A stretch of DNA of 64,000 nucleotides from Planctomycetaceae bacterium (GTDB taxonomy: Bacteria > Planctomycetota > Phycisphaerae > Sedimentisphaerales > UBA12454), in the NCBI GenBank assembly GCA_021371795.1, contig JAJFVK010000008.1, forward strand, positions 124,001 through 188,000. Direction: 5' to 3'. Positions 15,877-24,232 of the stretch are shown here, piece after piece; position 1 is the stretch's first letter; each line of letters opens with the position of its first letter. The position numbers and the translations under genes are program-made. Under the pieces are notes generated by a model. That model was not told where the DNA came from. It saw only the letters and a list, made by a program, of their open reading frames with translations, and ran no database searches.

Positions 15877-16495
15877 TTTTGATGGTAAAAATAGGAAATT
15901 CCACATTCGATGTTAAATGTTAAGATAATTCTTCGTGCCTTAGTGTCTTCGTGGCCGCGTAAGAAACAGCACGTTTTCAAAACACCAATTTTTCATTTTT
16001 ATGATTTCTGACGATTTTACTGCGATTTAGTATCGTTCCAGTTTATTTCAGTGCATTCTACTGTCATTTAATAATTTTTTTTATTTGCGAAACTTGCGCC
16101 TTGCGCGATTTTGTTAGCAAAAGTGCGCACGTTCTGTTTTTGCAAAAAGTGAACTACTACATATAGTGTGATTAAAAATTTGCGCACGCGAAAACCTGCG
16201 CGAAATTTGCGGAAATTGATTTTTTATATGTTTTTGGCAGGAATTTTGACTGAAAAAATGAAAAATGCCTGAAACGTGCGCATTTTAAACAGTGTTTTTT
16301 ATGGAAAATTTAAAAACTATAAAAAACGATAATATCTGATATGCCCGATAGTTAAGAAGATTTTCGTTTAAAACGTGCGCTTTTATGTTTTTGTCAAAAA
16401 GCGTTATAACCCTTTATTTTGCGTTAAATAGCAGAGTTTACGAGTTGCAGAAAATTGCAGTGTTGTGAAATTTTCTTTTTTTCACAACACCTGTT
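15877..16495. other. 619-bp AT-rich spacer with TGCGCA words
   Basis: No gene is supported. From 15935 there is a word array of the TTCGTGCC/TTCGTGGCC type. From 16085 to 16400 the sequence is AT-rich and studded with GCGC-containing words (for example GTGCGCAC, AACGTGCGCATTTT and AAACGTGCGCTTTT), resembling the spacers at 10430-10740, 39720-39930 and 44500-44700. Confidence 0.65.
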
Positions 16496-18178
16496 TTACG
16501 CGACGGCTAACTCGTCTGATTTTTCCTGATTCTTAATAATCGCGGCTCCGATTTTTCTTGTTACGGCTCTTAATTTAATTTCGCCGGTAACTGTGTCATC
16601 TGCTGAAACGACGGGCATATATTCAATGTCATACTTCTTCATATATTCCAGCGCATCGGCAAGCGGGGTGTCTGCTGTAGTTTTGTCGAGGATGGGCTGG
16701 GCGATATCACATGCCAAAAGCCAGTTCGCGACGTTCTGATGCGCGAAGGTTTCACGAATTGCTGGGATGGTTATCAGGCCTTTGATTTTTTGGTTTCTAT
16801 CCACGACCGGATAATAAAGGCTGTCTGTTCTGGTAAATGTATTTAGAATCTGGTCGAGCGGCGTATCTTCGCGAATTGTTACAGGGTTGTCTGCCATAAC
16901 ATCTCTGACTTTGTATCTGATAATCAAATCCTCTTCGGTTACGTTCATTCCGATTTCGCCTGCGAGCTTGATGCCGAGCTTGACGCAGGGCGGGCCGATG
17001 AGCTGGACTATCAGCGTGGTAGCGGTAACGCCGAAGATAATGACTTCCGCCAGCGAAATATCCGGCGTAACCATAATGTTCGTCAAACGCGTACTTGCCA
17101 TGATTGAAAGGCCGATAGCAACGCCGCCCTGTGCGAAAAGGCCCAGGCCGAGATAGCGTTTAACAACGTTTTCGCCATGTGTAACGGCTGCGCCGATGTA
17201 TGCACCGGCCATTTTGCCGAGGCTTCTGCCGACAACGTATATAACGATAATCAGCCACAGCCAGGCGGGCATTTTTGAAATGCCGAGTCTCGCACCGACC
17301 AGTACGAAGAACAGTACGTAAATCGGAATTGAAAAACTCCGCATCGTGGCGAATATTTTTTCGCTTTTGCGTGGTTCGACGTTTGTGAGTACAAAGCCCA
17401 GTGCCATCGCGGCGAGGATAATATCCATCTCTAAATAAACTGACACGGCAATCATAAGAAATATCAGTCCGACGATAAACGCGAGATTTCTTTCGGCCTG
17501 AATCTTTAGCCATTTGAGCAGAGCTATCATAATCATCGCGCAAACGGCGCCGAGGACGAGCGAACCGATGAGGTCGATTGCAACGGCAATCATCTGGCGC
17601 GAGATTGAGCCGCCGTGGTTTGTAACCATCTGTGCTACGCTTGTGCCCAGTCCGTAAAGACCCATCGCAAGCGCATCGTCGAGCGCAACGATTGCGATTA
17701 GTGAAGTTGTCAGGACGCCCCTTGAGCGGTATTCCCACAGCACGTCGATGGTTGACGCGGGGTCTGTTGCCGAGGCGATAGCGCCATAGACGACTGCGCC
17801 TGCCAGTGCGGTCGAAAAGCTGTGGAAAAGCAGGTATAGGCAAATGAATATTCCGCTGCCGACGACGAAAAATGCGCCGAGGCCTTCGCCGAATAAAATC
17901 GCCATGAATTGCTTGGCGTATTTGCGGAATATGTCGATTTTGAGTTCGCCGCCGACGAGGAAACCAATGATTCCCAACGCGAAGAGATTGAACGGCTCAA
18001 GCATTTTGATGTCGGCTGTTGTGATGAGCTTGAAGCCGCTTTCGCCGATAATCAGGCCGATAATGATGTAGCCCATTACCTGCGGAAACTTAATCCTTTG
18101 GAAAAACCACGCTCCCAAAAGACCGCAAAAAATGCCAAGGCCTAAAATGAATAAAACGCTATGGCTGATATGGTACAT
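16496..18178 (-). CDS. CPA2-type cation/proton antiporter with C-terminal CBS pair
   Basis: A 560-residue protein: about 11-12 hydrophobic helices (residues 5-400) of the Na+/H+ exchanger fold, then two CBS domains (about 430-545; VRDVMADNPVTIREDTPLD and the later PILDKTTADTPLADAL). The antiporter part exchanges sodium or potassium for protons at the inner membrane; CBS pairs usually bind adenine nucleotides and regulate activity. The start at 18178 (MYHISHSVLF) places the first helix right at the N-terminus; an upstream ATG adds 17 hydrophilic residues and is less likely. It appears to be a single-gene unit, downstream of and in the same direction as the U32 gene. Confidence 0.88.
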   Translation of the reverse strand: MYHISHSVLFILGLGIFCGLLGAWFFQRIKFPQVMGYIIIGLIIGESGFKLITTADIKMLEPFNLFALGIIGFLVGGELKIDIFRKYAKQFMAILFGEGLGAFFVVGSGIFICLYLLFHSFSTALAGAVVYGAIASATDPASTIDVLWEYRSRGVLTTSLIAIVALDDALAMGLYGLGTSVAQMVTNHGGSISRQMIAVAIDLIGSLVLGAVCAMIMIALLKWLKIQAERNLAFIVGLIFLMIAVSVYLEMDIILAAMALGFVLTNVEPRKSEKIFATMRSFSIPIYVLFFVLVGARLGISKMPAWLWLIIVIYVVGRSLGKMAGAYIGAAVTHGENVVKRYLGLGLFAQGGVAIGLSIMASTRLTNIMVTPDISLAEVIIFGVTATTLIVQLIGPPCVKLGIKLAGEIGMNVTEEDLIIRYKVRDVMADNPVTIREDTPLDQILNTFTRTDSLYYPVVDRNQKIKGLITIPAIRETFAHQNVANWLLACDIAQPILDKTTADTPLADALEYMKKYDIEYMPVVSADDTVTGEIKLRAVTRKIGAAIIKNQEKSDELAVA

Positions 18179-18301
18179 TCTAAAACTTTCTAAATGTGTG
18201 AATCTATGTACCATCCGCGGGTTTTGCAAGGTAAAATTTAATTAAAACTGGGCAATATTAGTCCGGTAATTGGCTGCGGTGTCGCGGTTATAAACTGGTT
18301 T

Positions 18302-20119
18302 TTATTCTGCGTACTCGTCGCCGAGATAAATTTCCATTCCGCATTTTCCGCAGAGAAATTTGACTTTGTATTCTCTGCCGTCTTCATCCTGCAGAATCAG
18401 CGGCTCTGCGTTCGGCTCGCACATATTCAATTCTCTTCGCAGACAATATTTTGTCGTCATTACTTTTTCGCCTATAAGATTCAGGCCCGACTCTGCGCCT
18501 TGTTCGATGGCTTCAACGCCGTGACGGGTATAAAAATCGAACGCCATTGCATTTATTGCGTTGCCGTTGAATGACAAATGCTTTTCAAAATACGGAACAT
18601 CATTTTTTGTAATCTTGATTTCCTGTCGCGGTCTGTTTTTTTTGCGTTCAATAATTAATTTTTCGACAAGCTGTCGTCTTGCTTCGTTCAATTGAGATGC
18701 CGGCACGAAATACATATTGGCAGTTTCGATTTGCAGATTATCGCAATTGAAAATAGTGTTCCCCAGTCTTGTAAGCTGATTATGAAAAGCTTCTTTTGCG
18801 GCATCGACTTTTAACGCCAGTTTCTTTTCGCCGGGAATATCCACTTTCTCACAATTCCCATCTTCATCGATACCGCATATAACCAAGCTATTGTCGGTTT
18901 CCTGTACTTTTATTGAAAGTCCGATTTTCCGCTCGGCGGGCTGATTGGTGAGTTTTTGCGAGAATTGATGGTCATTATTACGATAAACTTTTAGACCGAC
19001 GCTGATTTCATTCATTTTTTGAGCGTAAACTTTTTGGCCTTCAACAATATTTATCGTTGTGCCGGACAAATTATTCTGCCAGTCGAAGAAGCATACACCG
19101 TCGCCGCTGTGCAAATCTAATTTTGTATCGATAATGAAAAATGTCTTTTCTACTTTTTTAACAGTGCCGACAAATTCGCCGACGGTTTTGGGCGTATTGA
19201 TTGAACCGATTTTTGCCTGTTTGTCTGCGAAATTAAAATCAGTGAAGCCGCGATTGAAAGTTTTTTCCGGATTCGGCTCGAAATTAAAATGAATTTTGCC
19301 GGAAGAATTTTTTTGAAGATTTCTTTTTTCAAGAATCGAATCCAGCAGTTTACGGTAGTAGCTGACGGTATTGACGACATACGTAACATCTTTCAATCGG
19401 CCTTCGATTTTGAATGTGCTTATGCCGGCGTCAATCAATTCTTCCAAATGTCCGGAAAGGTTCAAATCTTTAATCGAAAGAAGATACCTGTCTTTTGTCA
19501 GTATATTGCCTTGTTCGTCTTTCAGCGTATAAAGCCTTCGGCAGGGCTGTGCGCATTGTCCGCGGTTTCCGCTTCTGCCGCCAAGTGCGCAGCTCAAATA
19601 GCATTGGCCGCTTTTGCTGACGCACAACGCACCGTGAACAAAACATTCCAAGTCGATGGAGACGTTGTCGCGAATATGTTTGATTTCCTCAATCGAAAGT
19701 TCGCGAGCGAGGATTGCTCTTGAAAATCCGACATCCTGCAGGAATTTAACTTTTTCCAGACTGCTGTTATCCATCTGTGTGCTGGCGATTAACGGAATCG
19801 GCGGCAGGTCTAACTCGAGCAGTCCCATATCCTGAATAATCAGGCCGTCAATTCCCATCGCGTATAATTGCTGAATCATTTTTTCGGCGATGGTAATTTC
19901 CCCATCGTACATCAGAATATTAAGCGCGATGTAAACCTTCGCGTAATATTGATGAGCGAAATCGAGGACTTTTTTAATATCTTCAGGTGAATTTGCCGCA
20001 GCCTGACGAGCGCCGAATCTCTCGGCTCCCATATAGACCGCGTCCGCGCCGCAGGTGATGGCGGCTATGGCGGTTTCGGCGTCTTTGGCTGGTGCTAATA
20101 ATTCGATTTTTCTGTTCAT
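18302..20119 (-). CDS. U32 family protein (TrhP/RlhA-like RNA hydroxylation class)
   Basis: A 605-residue U32 family protein. The N-terminus IELLAPAKDAETAIAAITCG and the cysteine-rich signature GQCYLSCALGGRSGNRGQC followed by AQPCRR (about residues 172-197) are diagnostic. Family members once called peptidases are now linked to prephenate-dependent hydroxylation of tRNA or 23S rRNA. Extra C-terminal cysteines (CGKCGM near the end) may bind metal. A TATAAT box ends only eight bases before the ATG, so the mRNA may be leaderless; there is no ribosome binding site. It is divergent from the fumarase gene, with an inverted repeat between them. Confidence 0.88.
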   Translation of the reverse strand: MNRKIELLAPAKDAETAIAAITCGADAVYMGAERFGARQAAANSPEDIKKVLDFAHQYYAKVYIALNILMYDGEITIAEKMIQQLYAMGIDGLIIQDMGLLELDLPPIPLIASTQMDNSSLEKVKFLQDVGFSRAILARELSIEEIKHIRDNVSIDLECFVHGALCVSKSGQCYLSCALGGRSGNRGQCAQPCRRLYTLKDEQGNILTKDRYLLSIKDLNLSGHLEELIDAGISTFKIEGRLKDVTYVVNTVSYYRKLLDSILEKRNLQKNSSGKIHFNFEPNPEKTFNRGFTDFNFADKQAKIGSINTPKTVGEFVGTVKKVEKTFFIIDTKLDLHSGDGVCFFDWQNNLSGTTINIVEGQKVYAQKMNEISVGLKVYRNNDHQFSQKLTNQPAERKIGLSIKVQETDNSLVICGIDEDGNCEKVDIPGEKKLALKVDAAKEAFHNQLTRLGNTIFNCDNLQIETANMYFVPASQLNEARRQLVEKLIIERKKNRPRQEIKITKNDVPYFEKHLSFNGNAINAMAFDFYTRHGVEAIEQGAESGLNLIGEKVMTTKYCLRRELNMCEPNAEPLILQDEDGREYKVKFLCGKCGMEIYLGDEYAE

Positions 20120-20127
20120 TTGGAAGG

Positions 20128-20190
20128 ATTATAGCGATTCTTTGTATATCGCAAAGAATATTTTGAAAAATGCGGGATTTTGTGTAGAAT
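20128..20190. promoter_or_regulatory. Divergent promoter region with 8-bp inverted repeat
   Basis: On the minus strand TATAAT (20133-20128) serves the U32 gene. On the plus strand TTGAAA (20163-20168), a 16-base spacer and TAGAAT (20185-20190) serve the fumarase gene. Between them is a perfect inverted repeat ATTCTTTG (20137-20144) / CAAAGAAT (20152-20159), placed like an operator. No regulator is assigned. Confidence 0.55.
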
Positions 20191-20209
20191 AGAGGTTTAG
20201 AGTCTTTTT

Positions 20210-20740
20210 ATGATTAAAATCAATACGCCACTGACTGATGATATAGTTCGCACGCTCAAAGCCGGCGATGAAGTCGCGATAAGCGGTATGATTTACACTG
20301 CGCGCGATGCCGCTCATAAGCGTTTGTGCGAATTGATTGCGCAGGGCAAAGAATTGCCTGTTTCGCTTGCCGGTCAGGTGATATATTTTGTCGGCCCGAC
20401 ACCTGCACGGCCGGGCAAAGTTATCGGCTCGGCGGGTCCGACGACATCGGCAAGAATGGATAAATTTTCGCCGATGCTTCTCGATGCCGGTCTGAAGGGA
20501 ATGATTGGCAAAGGCTATCGCGGCGAAGCGGTCAGAGAATCGCTCAAGAAAAATTGCGCGGTACATTTTGCAGCATTGGGCGGAGCAGGCGCACTTTTGA
20601 GTCAATATATAATTTCCGCCGAGGTTGTGGCGTATGAAGATTTGGGAACTGAAGCAATTAGAAAATTGGAACTGAAAGATTTTCCCGCGATTGTCGCGTA
20701 TGATTCTTTCGGCAATACAGTATTTAAAAAAGCAAAATAA
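20210..20740 (+). CDS. Fe-S hydro-lyase (class I fumarase) beta subunit
   Basis: A 176-residue protein matching the C-terminal domain of class I fumarases/tartrate dehydratases: GDEVAISGMIYTARDAAHKR, then GPTPARPGKVIGSAGPTTS and MIGKGYRG are conserved. In two-subunit enzymes this beta subunit pairs with an alpha subunit that holds the 4Fe-4S cluster, interconverting fumarate and malate. No alpha gene is adjacent, so it must be encoded elsewhere. The leader is short (promoter at 20163-20190) and has only a weak GAGG. The next gene follows 17 bases later. Confidence 0.9.
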   Translation: MIKINTPLTDDIVRTLKAGDEVAISGMIYTARDAAHKRLCELIAQGKELPVSLAGQVIYFVGPTPARPGKVIGSAGPTTSARMDKFSPMLLDAGLKGMIGKGYRGEAVRESLKKNCAVHFAALGGAGALLSQYIISAEVVAYEDLGTEAIRKLELKDFPAIVAYDSFGNTVFKKAK

Positions 20741-20757
20741 TTTAATAAAGGTAAATA

Positions 20758-21816
20758 ATGAAAACAGCATTTCTTGGTATAACCGGTTCAGGCAAAAGTA
20801 CATTAATGGCGGCGGTCAGCGGCAGGAAGATGGCACAGGCCGGCGTGTCACAGATTGAAGAAGCCGTTGCCAAAGTGCCGGATGAAAGGCTCGACTGGCT
20901 GCGTGATTTGTATAAACCGAAAAAAAATGTCCCGGCGACAATTGATTGTCTTGATGTTCCGGGTCTTTCGTTTGCCGATGACCACACTCGCGCATCTGCA
21001 CGAAAACTGCTCACAAATGCCCGCACAACGGATTTGCTTGTGCTTGTGATACGCGCGTTCGATAATGCGGGAATGAAGCCGGAGCCAATGAAAGAGCTTT
21101 CAACTTTGATGACGGAAATTCTGCTGGCAGACCTTGAGCTTGTCGAAACGAGAATCATAAATCTTGAAAAGCAGGTAAATAAGCCGTCGAAAGACCAGGC
21201 CAAACAAAAAACGGAACTTGCGTTTCAGTTGAGACTCCGCGAAGCGATTGAAAATGAAAAGCCGTTGAAGGCCGCAATTCAAAGCGCAGAAGAAGTTGAA
21301 CTCGTCAGGCCGCTTGGTTTCCTGACACTCAAACCAATGGTTGTTGTTTTCAACACGCCGGAGGGTGAACCCTCGCAAAGTTTTGATACCAAAGGCGTAC
21401 TTGATGCGAGCATACCGACAATCAGCGTTTGTGTGAGTATCGAATATGAAATAAGCCAGCTTGATGATGAAGAGAGTAAAAAAGATTTTATGAAGGATTT
21501 AGGCCTGACAGAATCCGCAGCGAAAAAACTTGTGCGAAGCTGTTATTCGGCGCTTGGCCTGATAGACTTTTTCACAGTCGGCGAAGACGAAAATCGTGCA
21601 TGGTCGATTTTAGCAGGTACAACCGCGCTCGACGCGGCCGGCAAAATCCACAGCGATATCAAACGCGGCTTCATTCGCGCAGAGACAATCAGTTATGCAG
21701 ACTTGAAACAATACGGCGATGAAAAAGCGGTCAAAGCCGCCGGTAAATTCCGTCTTGAAGGAAAAACTTATATCGTCCAGGACGGCGATATTATGAATTT
21801 CAGATTTAACGTATAA
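20758..21816 (+). CDS. YchF-like P-loop NTPase with C-terminal DUF933/TGS domain
   Basis: A 352-residue P-loop protein. The Walker A motif GITGSGKST is at residues 8-16 and a G3-like DVPGLSF around residue 64. The C-terminus (SYADLKQYGDEKAVKAAG to FRFNV) matches the DUF933/TGS domain of YchF-type ATPases. A charged segment around residues 125-165 may form a coiled coil. It differs from standard YchF (about 363 residues, start GxVGLPNVGKST) in its P-loop, so it is a divergent paralogue. YchF proteins bind ribosomes and affect stress responses; the role of this one is unknown. It follows fumarase closely. Confidence 0.83.
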   Translation: MKTAFLGITGSGKSTLMAAVSGRKMAQAGVSQIEEAVAKVPDERLDWLRDLYKPKKNVPATIDCLDVPGLSFADDHTRASARKLLTNARTTDLLVLVIRAFDNAGMKPEPMKELSTLMTEILLADLELVETRIINLEKQVNKPSKDQAKQKTELAFQLRLREAIENEKPLKAAIQSAEEVELVRPLGFLTLKPMVVVFNTPEGEPSQSFDTKGVLDASIPTISVCVSIEYEISQLDDEESKKDFMKDLGLTESAAKKLVRSCYSALGLIDFFTVGEDENRAWSILAGTTALDAAGKIHSDIKRGFIRAETISYADLKQYGDEKAVKAAGKFRLEGKTYIVQDGDIMNFRFNV

Positions 21817-21819
21817 AAT

Positions 21820-21872
21820 GAAATTAAAAATCAAAAATTAAATATCAAAATTATGGAACGGCCTTTGGCCGA
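21820..21872. repeat. Heptad array plus GGCC hairpin (module A)
   Basis: Heptads AAATTAA, AAATCAA, AAATTAA, ATATCAA are followed by the hairpin CGGCC-TTT-GGCCG (21859-21871). The 35-base array is almost identical to 30682-30716 (one mismatch), and a shorter relative is at 62944-62985. Confidence 0.8.
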
Positions 21873-21881
21873 GGTATTTTA

Positions 21882-22916
21882 ATGAAGGCTCTGGCACTGA
21901 CAGGTTTGAAAAGATTGGAAATTATCGACTGGCCTGCGCCGAAAATTGTGAACGATACGGATGTTTTACTTAAAATGGCCGTAGTCGGAGTTTGCGGCAG
22001 CGATATCCATTATTATGAAGATGGCAAAGTCGGTTCGCAGGTCGTAAAATATCCTTACCTCATCGGCCACGAATGTTCGGCGATAGTTGAGCAGGTTGGC
22101 AAAGGCGTGAAAAACGTAAAGCCCGGCGATAGAGTTGTTGTCGAGCCTGCGGTTTCCTGCCACAATTGCGATCAGTGCAAAATGGGCAGAGAAAACACAT
22201 GCAGAAAAATAAAATTCCTCGGCACACCCGGCCAGGGCGACGGCTGCCTTTGCGAATATATGGTTATGCCCGAAGAAAGCTGCCTTGTTATAAATGACAG
22301 ACTCACACTTATTCAGGCGGCACTTTGCGAACCTTTCACAATCGGTTTATATGCGGCAAAACAGGGACAAGGAACGCATAGTGAGAAAATCGCGATACTC
22401 GGCTCCGGCCCGATTGGCTTGAGTTGTATGACCGCTGCGAAATTTCTCGGCGTGAAAAAAGTTTATATGACAGACAAAATTAATTCCAGACTTGCTGTCG
22501 CAAAAGCGCACGGCGCGGATTGGACGGCAAATCCTGATGAGATTGATATTGTCAAAGAGATAACGAAGATTGAGCCGCTCGGAGTTGATGTGGTTTACGA
22601 ATGCGCAGGTCAGCAGAGTACGATTGACCAGGCTCTTGAAATTTTGCGTCCAGGCGGGAAACTCGTGCTTGTCGGCATTCCGCGTCAAAGCACAATGTCG
22701 TTTTGTATTGATTATGCCCGCAGAAAAGAAATTACGATTGTTAATATCCGCCGGCAGAACAGAACAACGCACGAAACGATAGAACTGATTGCGGATAAAA
22801 AGGTGAATGTTGATTTTATGGTTACGCACAAATTTCCATTTAAGGATGCTGCACAGGCTTTTGAACTTGTCGCAGGTTATAAAGACGGCGTCATCAAAGC
22901 AATGATTGAATTTTAA
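21882..22916 (+). CDS. Zinc-dependent sorbitol/xylitol-type dehydrogenase
   Basis: A 344-residue medium-chain dehydrogenase. Catalytic-zinc residues are in VCGSDIHYY (Cys38) and IGHE; structural-zinc cysteines are in CHNCDQCKMGRENTC; the NAD-binding motif is GSGPIGLS (about residues 170-177). The pattern matches sorbitol or L-iditol 2-dehydrogenases, which oxidise polyols to ketoses with NAD. Actual substrate is not certain. The upstream spacer is a repeat module with no clear ribosome binding site except a weak GAGG. Two bases separate its stop from the cinA start. Confidence 0.9.
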   Translation: MKALALTGLKRLEIIDWPAPKIVNDTDVLLKMAVVGVCGSDIHYYEDGKVGSQVVKYPYLIGHECSAIVEQVGKGVKNVKPGDRVVVEPAVSCHNCDQCKMGRENTCRKIKFLGTPGQGDGCLCEYMVMPEESCLVINDRLTLIQAALCEPFTIGLYAAKQGQGTHSEKIAILGSGPIGLSCMTAAKFLGVKKVYMTDKINSRLAVAKAHGADWTANPDEIDIVKEITKIEPLGVDVVYECAGQQSTIDQALEILRPGGKLVLVGIPRQSTMSFCIDYARRKEITIVNIRRQNRTTHETIELIADKKVNVDFMVTHKFPFKDAAQAFELVAGYKDGVIKAMIEF

Positions 22917-22917
22917 T

Positions 22918-24159
22918 ATGAAAAAAGCAGCAATATTAAGCGTTGGTAACGAATTATTAAACGGCAGTACAGTTGATACAAACAGCAACTGGCTGCAAAA
23001 GCAACTACTCACAGTTTCGATTCCTGTCGTTTACACTTGTTCGATTGTCGATGATATTGACGAAATCAAAAACGCGATTGAATATGCATCAACAAAAGCC
23101 GACGTGATTTTAATCACCGGCGGCCTTGGCCCCACAGACGACGACCTCACGCGGCAGGCCATTGCAAAATACCTGAACGTCGAGCTTGAATATCATCCTG
23201 ATATTTACGCGAAGATTGAAAATTTCTTCGTCTCAATCAAACGCCCGATGGTTGAGAAAAATAAAATTCAGGCGTATCTCCCTGCCGGCACAAGCGAAAT
23301 CGAAAATAACCTCGGCACAGCTCCGGGCATTTTCTATCAGAATAATAAAATCCTAATCGCATCATTCCCCGGCGTGCCGTATGAAATGAAAGAGATGTTT
23401 GAAAAAATAGTTCAGCCGAAATTGCAGGAATTAAATCGTGGAAATATTTTAGTCGTAAAGAAAATAAAGTGCATCGGCGTAGGCGAATCTTCGCTTGCCG
23501 AAATGATAGGCGATATGATGGAGCGGGACAGAAATCCGCTGATTAACTGTACAGTTGACCACGGAGTTATCACTCTGCATATTATCTCGCAGGCAAAAGA
23601 TGAAAAAACCGCGCAGGCTTCGGCGAACAAAGATATCGAAAAACTTCGCGGCATTCTCGGCGGATTTATTTACGCTTATGATGATTTGAGTTTGCCCGAA
23701 GCTGTTGGCCGAAAGCTTGCTGAAAAGAAAAAAACTCTGGCAATTGCCGAGTCCTGCACCGGCGGCCTGATAGCGAAATTACTTACCGATATTTCCGGCT
23801 CAAGCAAATATTTCACTTACGGCTGGGTTACATACAGCAACGAGGCGAAAATTTCACAACTCGGCGTTGATAAAAATCTGATAGACAAATTTGGAGCCGT
23901 CAGCAGCGAAGTTGCGGCACAAATGGCGATTGGCGCGAAGAAAAAATCCGGTGCCGATTATGCTATCGCGGTAACAGGAATCGCAGGTCCGGACGGCGGA
24001 ACAACCGAAAAACCTGTGGGTTTAGTGTATGTTTCTGTCGCAGGGCCGAATGAAACAAAAACCGAGCGTTTCCTTTTTGGCGCAAGAAACAGAGATTTTA
24101 TCAGACTACGAACTTCACAAGTCGCCCTTAATTTACTTAGATTAAACTTGTGTAATTGA
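22918..24159 (+). CDS. cinA: CinA family protein (nicotinamide-nucleotide amidase)
   Basis: A 413-residue two-domain CinA. Residues 1-170 are the MoaB/Mog-like domain (SVGNELLNGSTVDTNSNW; ITGGLGPTDDDLT), and residues about 255-410 the amidase domain (IAESCTGGLIAKLLTDISGS; AVTGIAGPDGG). It deamidates nicotinamide mononucleotide in the pyridine nucleotide cycle and in some bacteria is co-induced with competence genes. The start at 22918 follows the dehydrogenase stop by one base and has no ribosome binding site, so translation is probably coupled. The strong promoter for the pilus ATPase gene begins at its stop codon. Confidence 0.94.
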   Translation: MKKAAILSVGNELLNGSTVDTNSNWLQKQLLTVSIPVVYTCSIVDDIDEIKNAIEYASTKADVILITGGLGPTDDDLTRQAIAKYLNVELEYHPDIYAKIENFFVSIKRPMVEKNKIQAYLPAGTSEIENNLGTAPGIFYQNNKILIASFPGVPYEMKEMFEKIVQPKLQELNRGNILVVKKIKCIGVGESSLAEMIGDMMERDRNPLINCTVDHGVITLHIISQAKDEKTAQASANKDIEKLRGILGGFIYAYDDLSLPEAVGRKLAEKKKTLAIAESCTGGLIAKLLTDISGSSKYFTYGWVTYSNEAKISQLGVDKNLIDKFGAVSSEVAAQMAIGAKKKSGADYAIAVTGIAGPDGGTTEKPVGLVYVSVAGPNETKTERFLFGARNRDFIRLRTSQVALNLLRLNLCN

Positions 24160-24184
24160 CCTGAAAGGCCGATAGTGGTATAAT
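24156..24184 (+). promoter_or_regulatory. Strong sigma-70-like promoter for the pilus/secretion locus
   Basis: TTGACC (24156-24161), 17-base spacer, TATAAT (24179-24184). The -35 box overlaps the cinA stop codon. It lies about 50 bases upstream of the first PilB/GspE gene. Confidence 0.75.
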
Positions 24185-24232
24185 GTCCCGGGAAGGGGCG
24201 GAGTTAGATTGTATCATTATATTTAAGGCGTT

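Noticed and set aside
17160-17843. Minus-strand open frame of 227 codons in another frame of the antiporter gene
   Set aside because: Arginine-rich low-quality translation typical of a shifted frame; the antiporter frame has membrane helices.
20129-20803. Minus-strand open frame of 224 codons opposite the fumarase gene
   Set aside because: Overlaps a well-supported fumarase beta subunit and shows no family features.
22347-23012. Minus-strand open frame of 221 codons opposite the dehydrogenase and cinA
   Set aside because: Shadow of two conserved genes; no start signal or recognised motif.
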